A model generated the notes under the pieces. It was given only the letters and a program-made list of their open reading frames with translations, searched no databases and had not been told where the DNA came from. Below are positions 11,875 through 21,712 of a stretch of DNA of 57,932 bases, in pieces. Source of the DNA: Gammaproteobacteria bacterium (lineage in GTDB: Bacteria; Pseudomonadota; Gammaproteobacteria; S012-40); assembly GCA_015487785.1 (NCBI GenBank), contig WFPC01000041.1, forward strand, positions 95,592 to 153,523, written 5' to 3'. Position 1 is the first letter of the stretch; every line of letters starts with the position of its first letter. The position numbers and the translations under genes were made by a program.

Positions 11875-12465
11875 ATGAATGAAGCGGCGTTTTATCTGGC
11901 CTCCACCTCGCCGCGGCGGCGTCAGTTGTTGCAGCAACTGGGCCTGGTGTTCGAGACCCTGGCCATAGACTGCGAGGAAGTGCCACGGCCGGGTGAGGCA
12001 GCGCACGACTATGTCTTGCGGGTGGCCCAAGACAAAGCCCGTGCGGGCCTGGCCCTGCGCGCCGACGGGCGGCCGGTGCTGGCGGCGGATACCGAGGTGG
12101 TGCGCGACGGTGAGGTATTGGGCAAGCCTCGCGATGGCCGGCATGCGGTGGAAATGCTGTTGTCGCTGGGCGGGCGAACCCACCAGGTCTTGAGCGCGGT
12201 GGTGCTGAACGATGGCCGCCAGCAGCGCTGGGCAGTGCAGTGCAGCGAGGTATACATGCGTGCCATCACGCGCAGCGAGGCCGAGGCCTACTGGCGCAGC
12301 GGCGAGCCCGCCGACAAGGCCGGTGGCTATGCGGTGCAGGGCCTGGGTGCGATTTTCATCCAGCGCCTGCAGGGCAGTTACTCCGGTGTCATGGGGTTGC
12401 CTGTGTTCGAAACCGCCGAACTGCTGGCCGGGTTTGGCATTCGGGTGTTGTCAGTGGACACATGA
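11875..12465 (+). CDS. maf: Maf family nucleoside triphosphate pyrophosphatase (YhdE type)
   Basis: This is a house-cleaning pyrophosphatase, by family most likely acting on dTTP/UTP or modified nucleotides. The 196-residue protein starts with the Maf signature LASTSPRRRQLLQQLG. It continues with the AADTEVVRDGEVLGKP motif (aspartate near residue 70), SLGGRTHQV and the KAGGYAVQGLGAIFI segment near residue 155. Its position directly before rng is the conserved yhdE-rng pairing. Confidence 0.93.
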   Translation: MNEAAFYLASTSPRRRQLLQQLGLVFETLAIDCEEVPRPGEAAHDYVLRVAQDKARAGLALRADGRPVLAADTEVVRDGEVLGKPRDGRHAVEMLLSLGGRTHQVLSAVVLNDGRQQRWAVQCSEVYMRAITRSEAEAYWRSGEPADKAGGYAVQGLGAIFIQRLQGSYSGVMGLPVFETAELLAGFGIRVLSVDT

Positions 12466-12474
12466 GGGTAAGGC

Positions 12475-13932
12475 ATGAGTGAAGAAATACTGATCAACGT
12501 CACCCCTCAGGAAACCCGGGTGGCGGTGGTGGAAAACGGTGTCTTGCAGGAGGTGTTCATCGAACGCAGTCGCAGGCGCGGTATCGTCGGCAACATCTAC
12601 AAGGGCAAGGTCTGCCGCGTGTTGCCGGGTATGCAGGCGGCCTTCGTGGATATCGGCCTGGAGCGGGCGGCCTTTTTGCACGCCTCCGACATCCATCGCG
12701 AGGACGCCAGCGAGGACAACGGCGAGGTGGCACCCATCACCGAGCTGTTGTGCGAGGGCCAGGAGTTGCTGGTGCAGGTGGTGAAGGATCCCCTGGGCAG
12801 CAAGGGCGCGCGCCTGACCACCCACATCACCATTCCGGCCCGTTTCCTGGTCTATATGCCCCATACCCGGCACATCGGCGTATCGCAAAAGATCGAGGAC
12901 GAGAGCGAGCGTTCCCGCCTGCGCCAGGTTCTCGAAGCCCTGGTGATCGACGAACCCGGCGGCTACATCCTGCGCACCGCGGCAGAGGGGGCGCAACAGG
13001 CGGAGCTGGAATCCGACATCAAGTTTCTCAAGCGGATATGGCAGTCGGTGCTGGAACGCGCGCGCGAGAACAACGGTTCGCGCCTGGTGCACGAGGATCT
13101 CCCCCTGTCCATGCGTGCCGTGCGCGACATGGTCACCCCGGAAGTGGAGAAAATCCGTATCGACTCCAACGAGCACTTCCAGAAGCTGTCGCGCTTCGTG
13201 CGCAAGTTCATTCCGGAACTGTCCTCGGGTATCGAATACTATTCCGGGCCCCGTCCCATTTTCGATCTCTACTCGGTGGACGACGAAATCCAGAAGGCCC
13301 TGCAACCGCGGGTGGAACTCAAGTCCGGAGGCCACCTGGTGATCGACCAGACCGAGGCCATGACCACCATCGATGTCAACACCGGCGGTTTCGTGGGCCA
13401 CCGCAACCTGGAAGAGACCATATTCAAGACCAACCTGGAGGCCACCCAGGCCATCGCCCGGCAGTTGCGTCTGCGCAATCTCGGTGGCATCGTCATCATC
13501 GATTTCATCGACATGGTGGATGAGGAGCACAAGCGCCAGGTGCTGCGGGCGCTGGAGCGCAGCCTGGAGAAGGATCATGCCAAGAGCCACATCAGCGAAG
13601 TATCTTCCCTGGGGCTGGTACAGATGACCCGCAAGCGCACCCGCGAGAGCCTGGAGCACATTCTGTGCGAACCCTGTCCCACCTGCAATGGACGCGGCAC
13701 GGTGAAGACGCCGGAGACCGTGTGCTACGAAATCTTTCGCGAGATCCTGCGCGAGTCACGCCAGTTCGAGGCGCAGAAATTTCTGGTGCTGGCCTCCCAG
13801 AGCGTGATCGACGTGATGCTGGACGAAGAGTCCGCCAGCCTGGCCGATCTGGAAGCCTTCATCGGCAAGCCGATCAAGTTCCAGGTGGAAGCGCAGTACA
13901 CCCAGGAACTCTACGATGTCGTGTTGATGTGA
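12475..13932 (+). CDS. rng: Ribonuclease G
   Basis: RNase G is an endoribonuclease that matures the 5' end of 16S rRNA and turns over some mRNAs. The 485-residue protein has an N-terminal S1 domain (residues about 35-120, with GNIYKGKVCRVLPGMQAAFVDIG). It also has the catalytic aspartate motifs TTIDVNTGGFVG and GGIVIIDFIDM and the zinc-link CPTCNGRG (residues about 402-409). It lacks the long RNase E C-terminal arm, so it is RNase G rather than RNase E. The start follows GAGGGTAAGGC, ten bases after maf. Confidence 0.96.
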   Translation: MSEEILINVTPQETRVAVVENGVLQEVFIERSRRRGIVGNIYKGKVCRVLPGMQAAFVDIGLERAAFLHASDIHREDASEDNGEVAPITELLCEGQELLVQVVKDPLGSKGARLTTHITIPARFLVYMPHTRHIGVSQKIEDESERSRLRQVLEALVIDEPGGYILRTAAEGAQQAELESDIKFLKRIWQSVLERARENNGSRLVHEDLPLSMRAVRDMVTPEVEKIRIDSNEHFQKLSRFVRKFIPELSSGIEYYSGPRPIFDLYSVDDEIQKALQPRVELKSGGHLVIDQTEAMTTIDVNTGGFVGHRNLEETIFKTNLEATQAIARQLRLRNLGGIVIIDFIDMVDEEHKRQVLRALERSLEKDHAKSHISEVSSLGLVQMTRKRTRESLEHILCEPCPTCNGRGTVKTPETVCYEIFREILRESRQFEAQKFLVLASQSVIDVMLDEESASLADLEAFIGKPIKFQVEAQYTQELYDVVLM

Positions 13933-13945
13933 ACGAGACGAACTG

Positions 13946-16900
13946 ATGCGCCGCCCGATCCGCTTCGCCTGTCTGTGTGGCTGGTATCTGCTGGTTGCGG
14001 TGCTGGCGCTGATGGCCATTGCGGTCAGTGGTCTGCGCCTGCTGATGCCGTTGGTGGAGGATTATCGCGGCGAGCTGGAGGCGCGTCTGTCGCAGATGCT
14101 CGGGCAGCCAGTGTCCATCGCCACGCTGGATGCCTCCTGGCAGGGTTTCGAGCCCCTGTTGGTGCTGGAGCAGGTGGAGTTGTTGTCCGACGATCGCAGC
14201 CGCAGCCTGCTGCGTTTCGATTCGGCCAAGATCGGGGTCGATCTGTGGGCCTCCCTGAGCCAGGCCCGTTTCGTGCCGGGCACCTTGATCATCAGCGGTG
14301 CGCAGATACACCTGAGCCGCCATGCCGATGGCCGCATCAGCATCGCCAGCCTGCCGGCGGCCACCAACAACCGGACCCAGCGCAATCACCTGGGCGAATG
14401 GTTGTTGTCCCGACGCCTGTTGGAATTGCAGGACAGCGAGTTGCACTGGCACGACCTGCGCCGGCCACGGGCCCGGACCTGGGTGTTCAGCCAGGTCAAT
14501 CTGCGCATCGACAATCGCGCCGCCCATCACAGGGTCAGCGGGTCGGTGAGCCTGCCGGCACGCTTGGGCGAGCGTCTGCAGGTGGCGCTGGACATCCAGG
14601 GCGATGTGCTGGGCGGACGTGAGTGGTCGGGGCAGGCCTTCGTGGCCGCTTCGGCCCTGCAACTGGCGCCTTTTGTGGGCGGGCGGCAGTTTCAGGGTGC
14701 CGAGCTGGTATCGGCGGTGGCCGGCGGTGCGCTATGGGCGAGCTGGCGACAGGCCAGCCTGGTCTCGGTGCGTGGGCGGCTGCGCCTGGACGACGTGCGG
14801 CTGCGTTCGGGCGATAGTGCCAGCCTGGTGGGCATAGACCAGCTCAGCAGCCGCTTCGCCTGGCTGGCCCGCGACGAGGGCTGGCGCCTGGGCGTGGACG
14901 ATTTCTATCTGCAGAGTGGCGCCCGGATCTGGCCCGGCAGCTCGTTGTTTCTCGAATACCGTTCCGGCAAGCAGGCCAGGCTGATGCTTTCCCATCTCGA
15001 CCTGGGTCTGTTGGCGCGCCTGCAAGGTCTGTTCACCGTGTTGCCGGCGCCCTGGCGTGAACGTTTGCACCGTCTGCAACCCACGGGCAGCGTGAGTGAA
15101 GTGTTTGCCAACGTGGCGCTGGATCGTGCACAACCGGTGTATCTGGTACAGGGTAAACTGCGCGATTTCGCCCTGCGCGGCGAGGACAGGATCCCCGGCC
15201 TGAAACAACTGGCGGGTGATTTCGTGCTCACTCCCGACAGTGGTAGCTTCCAACTGCACAGCCGGGGCCTGGTGGTGGACTATCCGCGCCTGTTCGAGCA
15301 AGTATTCTATCTTTCCGAGGCCCGCGGGTTCGTGCACTGGCAGCGCCGTGGCGGGGTCTGGCACCTGGGGCTCGAGCAGGGCCGTCTGGCCAATCGGGAA
15401 ATCGATCTGTCGTTGCGGGCCGAACTGGATCTGCCCGCGGACGGTGAATCGCCTTTCGTGGATCTCAGCGGCCGGCTCAATCGCGCCATTTCCATCGCGG
15501 CGGCCAAGCGCTATCTGCCGGTGGGTGTGCTCAAGCCCAAGATCCTGGCCTGGATACGTAATGCCATTGGCGGTGGGCGCATCACCGATGGCGGTTTCGT
15601 CTGGTACGGTGCCACGAAGGATTTTCCCTATCGCGATGGCTCGGGCAAGCTGGAATTGCGCCTGGGGCTGAAACAGGGGCGCTTGCGTTATGCCCGGGCC
15701 TGGCCCGGGATCGACCGCATCAAGGGCGAATTCATCTATCGTGGCTATGGTCTGAGTTTCACGGCCGAGCAGGGTCGCAGCGTGGGCCACAGCCTGGGCC
15801 CGGTACGGGTGGCCATCGGCGATTTCCGCGCCAAGCCGCTCATGTTGCGCATCGAGGGTGAGGCCGAGGGCCTGACCCAGGACAAGCTGGAATTTCTCCA
15901 CCAGTCGCCGCTGGAGGCCAAGTTCGCCAGCGCGTTGCGGCCCATGCAGTGGCAGGGGCGGTCACGGCTGCACCTCAAGCTGGCCATACCCCTCAGACAA
16001 TTGGCGCGTACCGAGGTGGAGGGCGTCTTGGAACTGCAGCGCAACCGGCTGGATGCGCCGGCCTGGAAGCTGGCGCTGGACCAGGTCGACGGTGAGTTGC
16101 ATTTCGACCGCCAGCGGCTTTCCTCGCCTGGCCTGCGGGGCTGGCTGGGCGGCGTGGTGCCCCTGAACCTCATCCTGGACACCCTGGAGGTGGGCGAACG
16201 GCGTGAGCTGGTGCTCACCCATACCGGCCGCCTGGACCGGGAGAAGCTGGATTACGTGTTTCGTCACTTTGCCGGCAAACCCCATTGGGCACGTTACTGG
16301 GATGGCGAAACCCAGATCCTGGCCCAGCTGAAGATCCCGTTGCGCAGCACCACCCGGCCCGCGCCCATCCGCCTGGGCCTCAACAGCAACCTCAAGGGCG
16401 CGGCCATCACCCTGCCGCCGCCACTGGCCAAAGCGGCGGCCGACCCTCGCCTGTTCCGGCTCGAACTGGACCTGACCGGCGAGCAGCGCCTGCTGGCCCT
16501 GCGTTACGGGCAGGCCGATGCGCGTTTTCTGCTGACCGGGCATGGCATCGAACGGGGCGCGGTGGGTTTCGGTATCGAGGTTCCCTTGCCACAGGAGCAC
16601 GGGTTTCGTTATCAAGGCCGGTTGGCGCGTTTTTCCTGGAGTCAGTGGCACCCGCTCATCTTCCCGCCAGCGGGCGAGCCGCCCTTGCTGGGTGGTGGGG
16701 GGGCGGGGACGTCCCATTATTTCGATGTGGACATCGGCAGCCTGGAGGTGTTCGGGGCCGAGTTCGGAGAGGTGAAACTGCAGGCGGCCAACAGCTCCCA
16801 GGGCTGGAATCTGTCCGTGGACGGGCCGGCGCTGGCGGGCAGCGTGTTCATACCCCTGGTGAAAAATGCGTCCATGACTCTGGACATGAACCGCCTGCTG

Positions 16901-17782
16901 ATTCCAAGGAGCCGCCAGGATGCCAGCGCCGGCAGGCTCGACCCACGGGAGATGCCCGTATTGAAAGTGGATGCCCGGCGGTTCCGTTTCCATGATCTGG
17001 AATTCGGCCGCCTGAAGCTGCGCTCCTCGCGACTGGCGCAAGGCCTGCGCCTGGACGAACTGAGCATGCAGACCGAGCACACCCGGATCGGTGCCCGAGG
17101 CGACTGGACGGTACAAGGGCAGCAGCAGCGTTCCCGCTTCACCATCCAGGTGGAGACCCGTGACCTGGGAGGCACGCTCAAGGAATGGGGCTATGCCGGC
17201 AGCATCGCCGGTGGTGTGGGACGTATCGACATCGATGCCGCCTGGCCGGGACGTCCCACCCAGTTTGCCTTCGAACACCTGCAGGGCAGCTTGAGCATGA
17301 ACATCGAGGACGGCAGCCTGCTGGAAGTCAAGCCGGGTGCGGCGCGGTTGTTCGGTCTGTTGAGTCTGCAAGCCCTGCCGCGGCGCTTGTTTTTGGATTT
17401 CAGCGATGTTTTCGCCAGCGGTATGAGTTTCGACGAACTCAAGGGCGAATTCCGTCTCGAAGGTGGCAATGCCTTCACCGACGGCTTGCGTCTGGATGGC
17501 CCCTCGGCCTCCATCGTGATGGCGGGGCGGGTGGGTCTGGTGAGACGCGACTACGACCAGGTGGTCACCGTGGTGCCCAAGGTGGGCGCCAGCCTGCCCC
17601 TGCTGGGGGCGCTGGCGGTCACGCCCCAGGTGGGAGCCACCCTGTTCGTGGTGCAAAAGTTGCTGCAAAAGCAAATCGACGACATAAGTGCGTTACAATA
17701 CATCGTCACCGGTAGTTGGGAGAATCCCGACATCCGGCGCATCGTCAAGCCCGGAGAAACGACGGATGAGGAATCCGAGTAA
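13946..17782 (+). CDS. yhdP: YhdP family AsmA-like phospholipid transport protein
   Basis: This is a large inner-membrane-anchored periplasmic protein; E. coli YhdP helps carry phospholipids to the outer membrane. The 1278-residue product has one N-terminal membrane segment (about residues 10-35), a long repetitive beta-rich region typical of AsmA-like bridges, and a C-terminal AsmA_2-type segment with FDELKGEFRLEGGNAFTDGLRLDGP. Length agrees with E. coli YhdP (1266). It starts 13 nt after rng, the conserved rng-yhdP order. The C-terminus ends in a short acidic tail. Confidence 0.92.
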   Translation: MRRPIRFACLCGWYLLVAVLALMAIAVSGLRLLMPLVEDYRGELEARLSQMLGQPVSIATLDASWQGFEPLLVLEQVELLSDDRSRSLLRFDSAKIGVDLWASLSQARFVPGTLIISGAQIHLSRHADGRISIASLPAATNNRTQRNHLGEWLLSRRLLELQDSELHWHDLRRPRARTWVFSQVNLRIDNRAAHHRVSGSVSLPARLGERLQVALDIQGDVLGGREWSGQAFVAASALQLAPFVGGRQFQGAELVSAVAGGALWASWRQASLVSVRGRLRLDDVRLRSGDSASLVGIDQLSSRFAWLARDEGWRLGVDDFYLQSGARIWPGSSLFLEYRSGKQARLMLSHLDLGLLARLQGLFTVLPAPWRERLHRLQPTGSVSEVFANVALDRAQPVYLVQGKLRDFALRGEDRIPGLKQLAGDFVLTPDSGSFQLHSRGLVVDYPRLFEQVFYLSEARGFVHWQRRGGVWHLGLEQGRLANREIDLSLRAELDLPADGESPFVDLSGRLNRAISIAAAKRYLPVGVLKPKILAWIRNAIGGGRITDGGFVWYGATKDFPYRDGSGKLELRLGLKQGRLRYARAWPGIDRIKGEFIYRGYGLSFTAEQGRSVGHSLGPVRVAIGDFRAKPLMLRIEGEAEGLTQDKLEFLHQSPLEAKFASALRPMQWQGRSRLHLKLAIPLRQLARTEVEGVLELQRNRLDAPAWKLALDQVDGELHFDRQRLSSPGLRGWLGGVVPLNLILDTLEVGERRELVLTHTGRLDREKLDYVFRHFAGKPHWARYWDGETQILAQLKIPLRSTTRPAPIRLGLNSNLKGAAITLPPPLAKAAADPRLFRLELDLTGEQRLLALRYGQADARFLLTGHGIERGAVGFGIEVPLPQEHGFRYQGRLARFSWSQWHPLIFPPAGEPPLLGGGGAGTSHYFDVDIGSLEVFGAEFGEVKLQAANSSQGWNLSVDGPALAGSVFIPLVKNASMTLDMNRLLIPRSRQDASAGRLDPREMPVLKVDARRFRFHDLEFGRLKLRSSRLAQGLRLDELSMQTEHTRIGARGDWTVQGQQQRSRFTIQVETRDLGGTLKEWGYAGSIAGGVGRIDIDAAWPGRPTQFAFEHLQGSLSMNIEDGSLLEVKPGAARLFGLLSLQALPRRLFLDFSDVFASGMSFDELKGEFRLEGGNAFTDGLRLDGPSASIVMAGRVGLVRRDYDQVVTVVPKVGASLPLLGALAVTPQVGATLFVVQKLLQKQIDDISALQYIVTGSWENPDIRRIVKPGETTDEESE

Positions 17783-17873
17783 TGAGCCGGGCGGATGAGC
17801 GTAACCGCGGGGATTTTGCGATACTGGCCGGTGGGCCAGGGCAAGCCCTCGCGCAGCGAGAAAGGAGAGCAGT

Positions 17874-18686
17874 TTGAAGAAACGGGTTGCAGCCATACAA
17901 ATGGCATCGGGACCCAATGTGGGCGCGAATCTCATCGAGGCGGGACGCTTGATCGCCGATGCCGCGGCCGATGGCGCGGGCCTGGTGGTGTTGCCGGAAA
18001 ACTTCGCCCATATGGGAAATCAGGAAACCGACCAGGTGAAAATCAGGGAGTGCCCGGGCCAGGGCCAGATCCAGGATTTTCTCGCCGAACAGGCCGCCAA
18101 GCATGGCATCTGGCTGGTGGGTGGCACTTTGCCCATGGAAGCCAACGTGCCCCACAAGGTGCGTGCCGCCTGCTTGGTCTACGACGACCGGGGTGAAGCC
18201 GTGGCCCGCTACGACAAGATCCATCTGTTCGATGTCAAGCTCATCGACAGTGACGAGAGCTACCAGGAATCTCGCGCCATCGAACCCGGGCAACAGGTCA
18301 CGGTGGTGGACAGCCCCTTTGGCAGGCTCGGCCTGGCCGTGTGCTACGATCTGCGTTTTCCCGAATTGTTCCGGCAACTGGTGGACGCCGGGGCCGAACT
18401 GCTGGCGGTGCCGGCGGCCTTCACCGCCATCACTGGCAAGGCGCACTGGGAAGTGCTGGTGCGGGCGCGAGCGGTGGAGAATTTCTGCTACGTTGCCGCT
18501 GCCGCACAGGGGGGGTATCACATCAACGGACGGGAGACCTATGGCCACAGCATGATCGTGGACCCCTGGGGCCGGGTACTGGACTGCCTGCCCAGTGGCT
18601 CCGGCTACGTGGTGGCCGACATCGACCCGGAACTGATCGCCAACACCCGGCGTAACTTTCCCGCCCTAGAACACCGGGTACTGTAG
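17874..18686 (+). CDS. Carbon-nitrogen hydrolase (nitrilase superfamily, Nit1/YbeM-like)
   Basis: This is a predicted omega-amidase of the type that removes deaminated glutathione or similar amides. The 270-residue protein holds the full Glu-Lys-Cys triad: Glu in LPENF (near residue 42), Lys in YDKIHLFD (near residue 117) and Cys in [12 protein letters not shown] (near residue 155). The start codon is a TTG at 17874, supported by AAAGGAGAG ending six bases upstream; no ATG gives the family N-terminus [11 protein letters not shown]. It lies between yhdP and tldD as in many gammaproteobacteria. The exact substrate is inferred only from family and context. Confidence 0.88.
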   Translation: MKKRVAAIQMASGPNVGANLIEAGRLIADAAADGAGLVVLPENFAHMGNQETDQVKIRECPGQGQIQDFLAEQAAKHGIWLVGGTLPMEANVPHKVRAACLVYDDRGEAVARYDKIHLFDVKLIDSDESYQESRAIEPGQQVTVVDSPFGRLGLAVCYDLRFPELFRQLVDAGAELLAVPAAFTAITGKAHWEVLVRARAVENFCYVAAAAQGGYHINGRETYGHSMIVDPWGRVLDCLPSGSGYVVADIDPELIANTRRNFPALEHRVL

Positions 18687-18694
18687 GGACAGCC

Positions 18695-20140
18695 ATGACA
18701 GACAGCCATGAATTGGCCCGGCGCCTGATCGTTGCCCCTGCGGGTATCGGGGACAGCGACCTGGAACAGGTGCTGGGCGGCCTGATGAGCCAGGGTGGCA
18801 TCGACGATGCCGACGTATATTTCCAGCTCAGCCGCTACCAGTCCTGGTCACTGGAAGATGGCCGGGTCAAGGAAGGCAGCCACGGCATCGACCAGGGGGT
18901 GGGGGTGCGCGCCATCAGCGGGGAAAAGACCGGTTTCGCCTATGCCGACGAAATCTCCCTGCCGGCCCTGCGCGAGGCCAGCGGCACGGTGCGTGCCATC
19001 GCGCGCCAGGGTCAGCGGGGACGGGTGCGGGCCTTGAGGCACACTGCCGGGCATCGACTCTATCTGCCCATCGATCCCCTGGACAGCCTGCCGGTGGAAG
19101 AAAAGATCCGCCTGCTCGAAGCGGTGGATGCCGAGGCGCGCGGACTGGATTCCCGCGTGCGTCAGGTGATGGTGAGCCTGGTGGGGGTGCACGACGTGAT
19201 CCTGGTGGCTGGCGCCGACGGCACCCTGGCGGGCGATGTGCGTCCGCTGGTGCGCATGAGCGTGAGCGTGGTGGCGGAGCAGGACGGTCGGCGCGAACAC
19301 GGCGCCTCCGGCGGTGGTGCGCGGGTGGGCTTCGGTTATTTTCTCGAACAAGAGCGCGCCCTGGGCTATGCCCGCGAGGCGGTGCGCCAGGCCTTGCTCA
19401 ACCTAGATGCGGTGGAGGCGCCGGCGGGCGACATGACCGTGGTACTGGGGCCGGGCTGGCCGGGCGTTTTGCTGCACGAGGCAGTAGGCCACGGCCTGGA
19501 AGGCGACTTCAACCGCAAGGGCAGCTCCGCGTTCGCCGGCCGCCTGGGCGAAAAAGTGGCCTCGCCCTTGTGCACCGTGGTGGACGACGGCACCCTGGAA
19601 CGGCGCCGGGGTTCACTCAACATAGACGACGAGGGCACGCCCACCCGTTGTACCACCCTGATCGAGAACGGCGTACTCAAGAACTATATGCAGGACAAGC
19701 TCAATGCCCGCCTCATGGGTACCGTCTCCACAGGCAACGGCCGACGTGAATCCTATGCCCACCTGCCCATGCCGCGCATGACCAATACCTATATGCTGCC
19801 GGGTGAACATCAGCCGGAAGAGATCATCGCCTCGGTGCAGCGGGGCCTGTACGCGGTCAACTTCGGCGGCGGTCAGGTGGACATCACCTCGGGCAAGTTC
19901 GTGTTCTCCGCCAGCGAAGCCTACCTGATCGAGAACGGCAAGCTCGCCGCGCCGGTGCGTGGCGCTACGCTCATCGGCAGTGGCCCGGAGGTGCTCACCC
20001 GGGTGAGCATGGTGGGCAACGATCTCGAGCTGGACCAGGGCGTGGGCACCTGTGGCAAGGACGGCCAGAGTGTGCCGGTGGGTGTGGGTCAGCCCACCCT
20101 GCGCATCGACGGCCTCACCGTGGGCGGCACCAGCACCTGA
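18695..20140 (+). CDS. tldD: Metalloprotease TldD
   Basis: TldD forms a heterodimeric zinc metalloprotease with PmbA/TldE that trims unfolded peptides and processes some modified peptides such as microcin B17. The 481-residue protein has the HExxxH zinc motif in [20 protein letters not shown] (near residue 255), [15 protein letters not shown] and the C-terminal [28 protein letters not shown] segment. Length equals E. coli TldD. It starts 8 nt after the nitrilase gene. Confidence 0.97.
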   Translation: MTDSHELARRLIVAPAGIGDSDLEQVLGGLMSQGGIDDADVYFQLSRYQSWSLEDGRVKEGSHGIDQGVGVRAISGEKTGFAYADEISLPALREASGTVRAIARQGQRGRVRALRHTAGHRLYLPIDPLDSLPVEEKIRLLEAVDAEARGLDSRVRQVMVSLVGVHDVILVAGADGTLAGDVRPLVRMSVSVVAEQDGRREHGASGGGARVGFGYFLEQERALGYAREAVRQALLNLDAVEAPAGDMTVVLGPGWPGVLLHEAVGHGLEGDFNRKGSSAFAGRLGEKVASPLCTVVDDGTLERRRGSLNIDDEGTPTRCTTLIENGVLKNYMQDKLNARLMGTVSTGNGRRESYAHLPMPRMTNTYMLPGEHQPEEIIASVQRGLYAVNFGGGQVDITSGKFVFSASEAYLIENGKLAAPVRGATLIGSGPEVLTRVSMVGNDLELDQGVGTCGKDGQSVPVGVGQPTLRIDGLTVGGTST

Positions 20141-20150
20141 GACAAAAAGC

Positions 20151-21488
20151 ATGAACGACATTTCCAATCCCTCACCGCAAGAATACTATGCCATCATCGA
20201 AACCGTGCTGGAGGAAGCCCGTCGCCTCGGCGCCGACGCCGCCGAGGCGGCCCTGAGCCTGGAAACCGGCCTCTCGGTCAACGTGCGCCTGGGTGAGCTG
20301 GAAACCCTGGAATACCACCGCGACAAGGGCCTAGGGGTGACCGTCTACCTGGGCGAGAGCAAGGGTTCGGCCAGCAGCTCCGATCTCAGCCGCGCGGCCA
20401 TCGCAGAAACCGTGCGTGCGGCCTGCGACATCGCCCGCTACACCGGTGCCGATCCCTGCCATGGTCTTGCGCCCAGGGAGCGCATGGCCTGGGACTATCC
20501 CGATCTCGACCTCGATCACCCCTGGCCCATCGATGCCCAAGCGGCCATCGAACGGGCCCTGGCCTGCGAGAGTGCGGCGCGTGACTTCGACCGCCGCATC
20601 GTCAACTCCGAGGGCGCCAGCGTCTCCAGCCATCGAGGACTGCACATCTATGGCAACAGCCACGGCTTCATCGGTGGCTATCCCAGCACCCGGCACAGCC
20701 TGAGCTGCTCGGTGATCGGCGAACAGGATCAGGCCATGCAGCGCGACTACTGGTATTCCACTGCCCGTGATCCGGCCCAGTTGCTGGCGCCGGAGGAGGT
20801 GGGACGAATCGCCGCCGAGCGCACCGTCGCCCGTCTGGGTGCCCGTCGCCTTGGTACCCGGCAGGCACCGGTATTGTTCAGTGCGGAAATGGCCGCGGGC
20901 CTGATTGGCCATTTCCTGCGCGCCATTCGCGGCGGCGCTCTTTACCGCCAAGCCTCGTTCCTGCTCGACAGCCTGGGTCAGAGCCTGTTTCCCCACTGGA
21001 TGCAGATGAGCGAGCAGCCTCATCTGCCGGCGGCGCTGGGCAGTGCCCCGTTCGACAACGAGGGTGTGGCCACGCGTCCGCGCAAGCTGGTGGACGACGG
21101 GGTCTTGCAGGGCTATGTACTGGACAGCTACTCCGCCCGGCGCCTGGGCATGGAGACCACCGGCAATGCCGGCGGTGTACACAACCTCGTGGTCGAACCC
21201 GGTGAACAGGACCGCGAGGCGCTGTTGCGAGAAATGGGCAGCGGCCTGTTGGTGACCGAACTCATGGGGCAGGGCGTCAACGGCGTCACCGGCGACTATT
21301 CTCGCGGCGCCGCCGGTTTCTGGGTGGAACATGGCGAAATCCAGTTCCCCGTGGAGGAGATCACCATCGCCGGCAACCTGCGCGAGATGTATCGCCAGAT
21401 CCTGGCCGTGGGTGCGGACGTGAACCCTCAACGCAACATCCGCACCGGGTCCATCCTGGTACAAAACATGACTATCGCCGGGGAATAG
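20151..21488 (+). CDS. pmbA: Metalloprotease partner PmbA (TldE)
   Basis: PmbA is the non-catalytic partner of TldD. The 445-residue product lacks the HExxxH motif, as expected. It carries GVTVYLGESKGSASSSDLSR, RPRKLVDDGVLQGYVLDSYSARRLGMETTGNAGG and a C-terminal NIRTGSILVQNMTIAGE. The ATG at 20151 follows the tldD stop by 10 nt; the frame is open further upstream, but only the 20151 start gives a normal N-terminus. In many relatives yjgA sits between tldD and pmbA; it is absent here. Confidence 0.96.
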   Translation: MNDISNPSPQEYYAIIETVLEEARRLGADAAEAALSLETGLSVNVRLGELETLEYHRDKGLGVTVYLGESKGSASSSDLSRAAIAETVRAACDIARYTGADPCHGLAPRERMAWDYPDLDLDHPWPIDAQAAIERALACESAARDFDRRIVNSEGASVSSHRGLHIYGNSHGFIGGYPSTRHSLSCSVIGEQDQAMQRDYWYSTARDPAQLLAPEEVGRIAAERTVARLGARRLGTRQAPVLFSAEMAAGLIGHFLRAIRGGALYRQASFLLDSLGQSLFPHWMQMSEQPHLPAALGSAPFDNEGVATRPRKLVDDGVLQGYVLDSYSARRLGMETTGNAGGVHNLVVEPGEQDREALLREMGSGLLVTELMGQGVNGVTGDYSRGAAGFWVEHGEIQFPVEEITIAGNLREMYRQILAVGADVNPQRNIRTGSILVQNMTIAGE

Positions 21489-21496
21489 GCCCGAAA

Positions 21497-21523
21497 AATC
21501 CGCGCCGCCTGGTTTCGCGGATT
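21497..21523. terminator. Perfect 8-bp stem-loop downstream of pmbA
   Basis: AATCCGCG and CGCGGATT flank an 11-base loop, starting eight bases after the pmbA stop. The plus strand has no T-run after it (CCCTCCC); on the minus strand five T residues follow. It may be a weak terminator or a 3'-end stabiliser for the leuS-pmbA transcript. Confidence 0.5.
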
Positions 21524-21624
21524 CCCTCCCGCCTGAACTGTTCTTCTTTATATTGCTACTTTTACCAAAGGGTTGCGGTGGCTTGCGGGCCCTCCAAAGA
21601 TAAAATTTATTCTCCATACACCTA

Positions 21625-21653
21625 TTGACAAAGGACAAATTGAGCTCTTATAG
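21625..21653 (+). promoter_or_regulatory. sigma70 promoter of the ncgABC-nirK unit
   Basis: A perfect TTGACA (21625-21630) is followed by a 17-bp spacer and TTATAG (21648-21653); TATAGT one base on is an equal alternative with an 18-bp spacer. It sits in an AT-rich island between GC-rich genes. The -10 overlaps the palindrome at 21651-21673, so a bound repressor would block it. The rest of the 224-nt gap holds the stem-loop at 21497 and a GGGGAGG ribosome site before 21713. Confidence 0.75.
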
Positions 21654-21673
21654 TTGTATTTCTAATACATCTT
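21651..21673. promoter_or_regulatory. NsrR-type operator (predicted)
   Basis: This is a 23-bp site in the 11-1-11 arrangement used by the NO-sensing repressor NsrR. The left half is TAGTTGTATTT, and the right half read on the other strand is AAGATGTATTA; the NsrR half-site is close to AAGATGYATTT. The inner TGTATT-TCT-AATACA is a perfect palindrome. It overlaps the -10 and presumed start of the ncgABC-nirK promoter. NsrR control of the matching genes is known in Nitrosomonas europaea. nsrR itself is not in the window. Confidence 0.7.
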
Positions 21674-21712
21674 TTAACCAAGTCTTTTGATCGGTTTTTG
21701 GGGAGGTGCGCT

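Noticed and set aside
15962-17674. 570-codon open frame on the minus strand inside yhdP
   Set aside because: It is antisense to a full-length YhdP, with low-complexity His/Gln/Gly-rich translation and no family features.
21687-21700. FNR-type site (TTGATCGGTTTTTG) just before ncgA
   Set aside because: Only the left half TTGAT matches; the right half does not resemble ATCAA, and its place downstream of the promoter would not suit activation.
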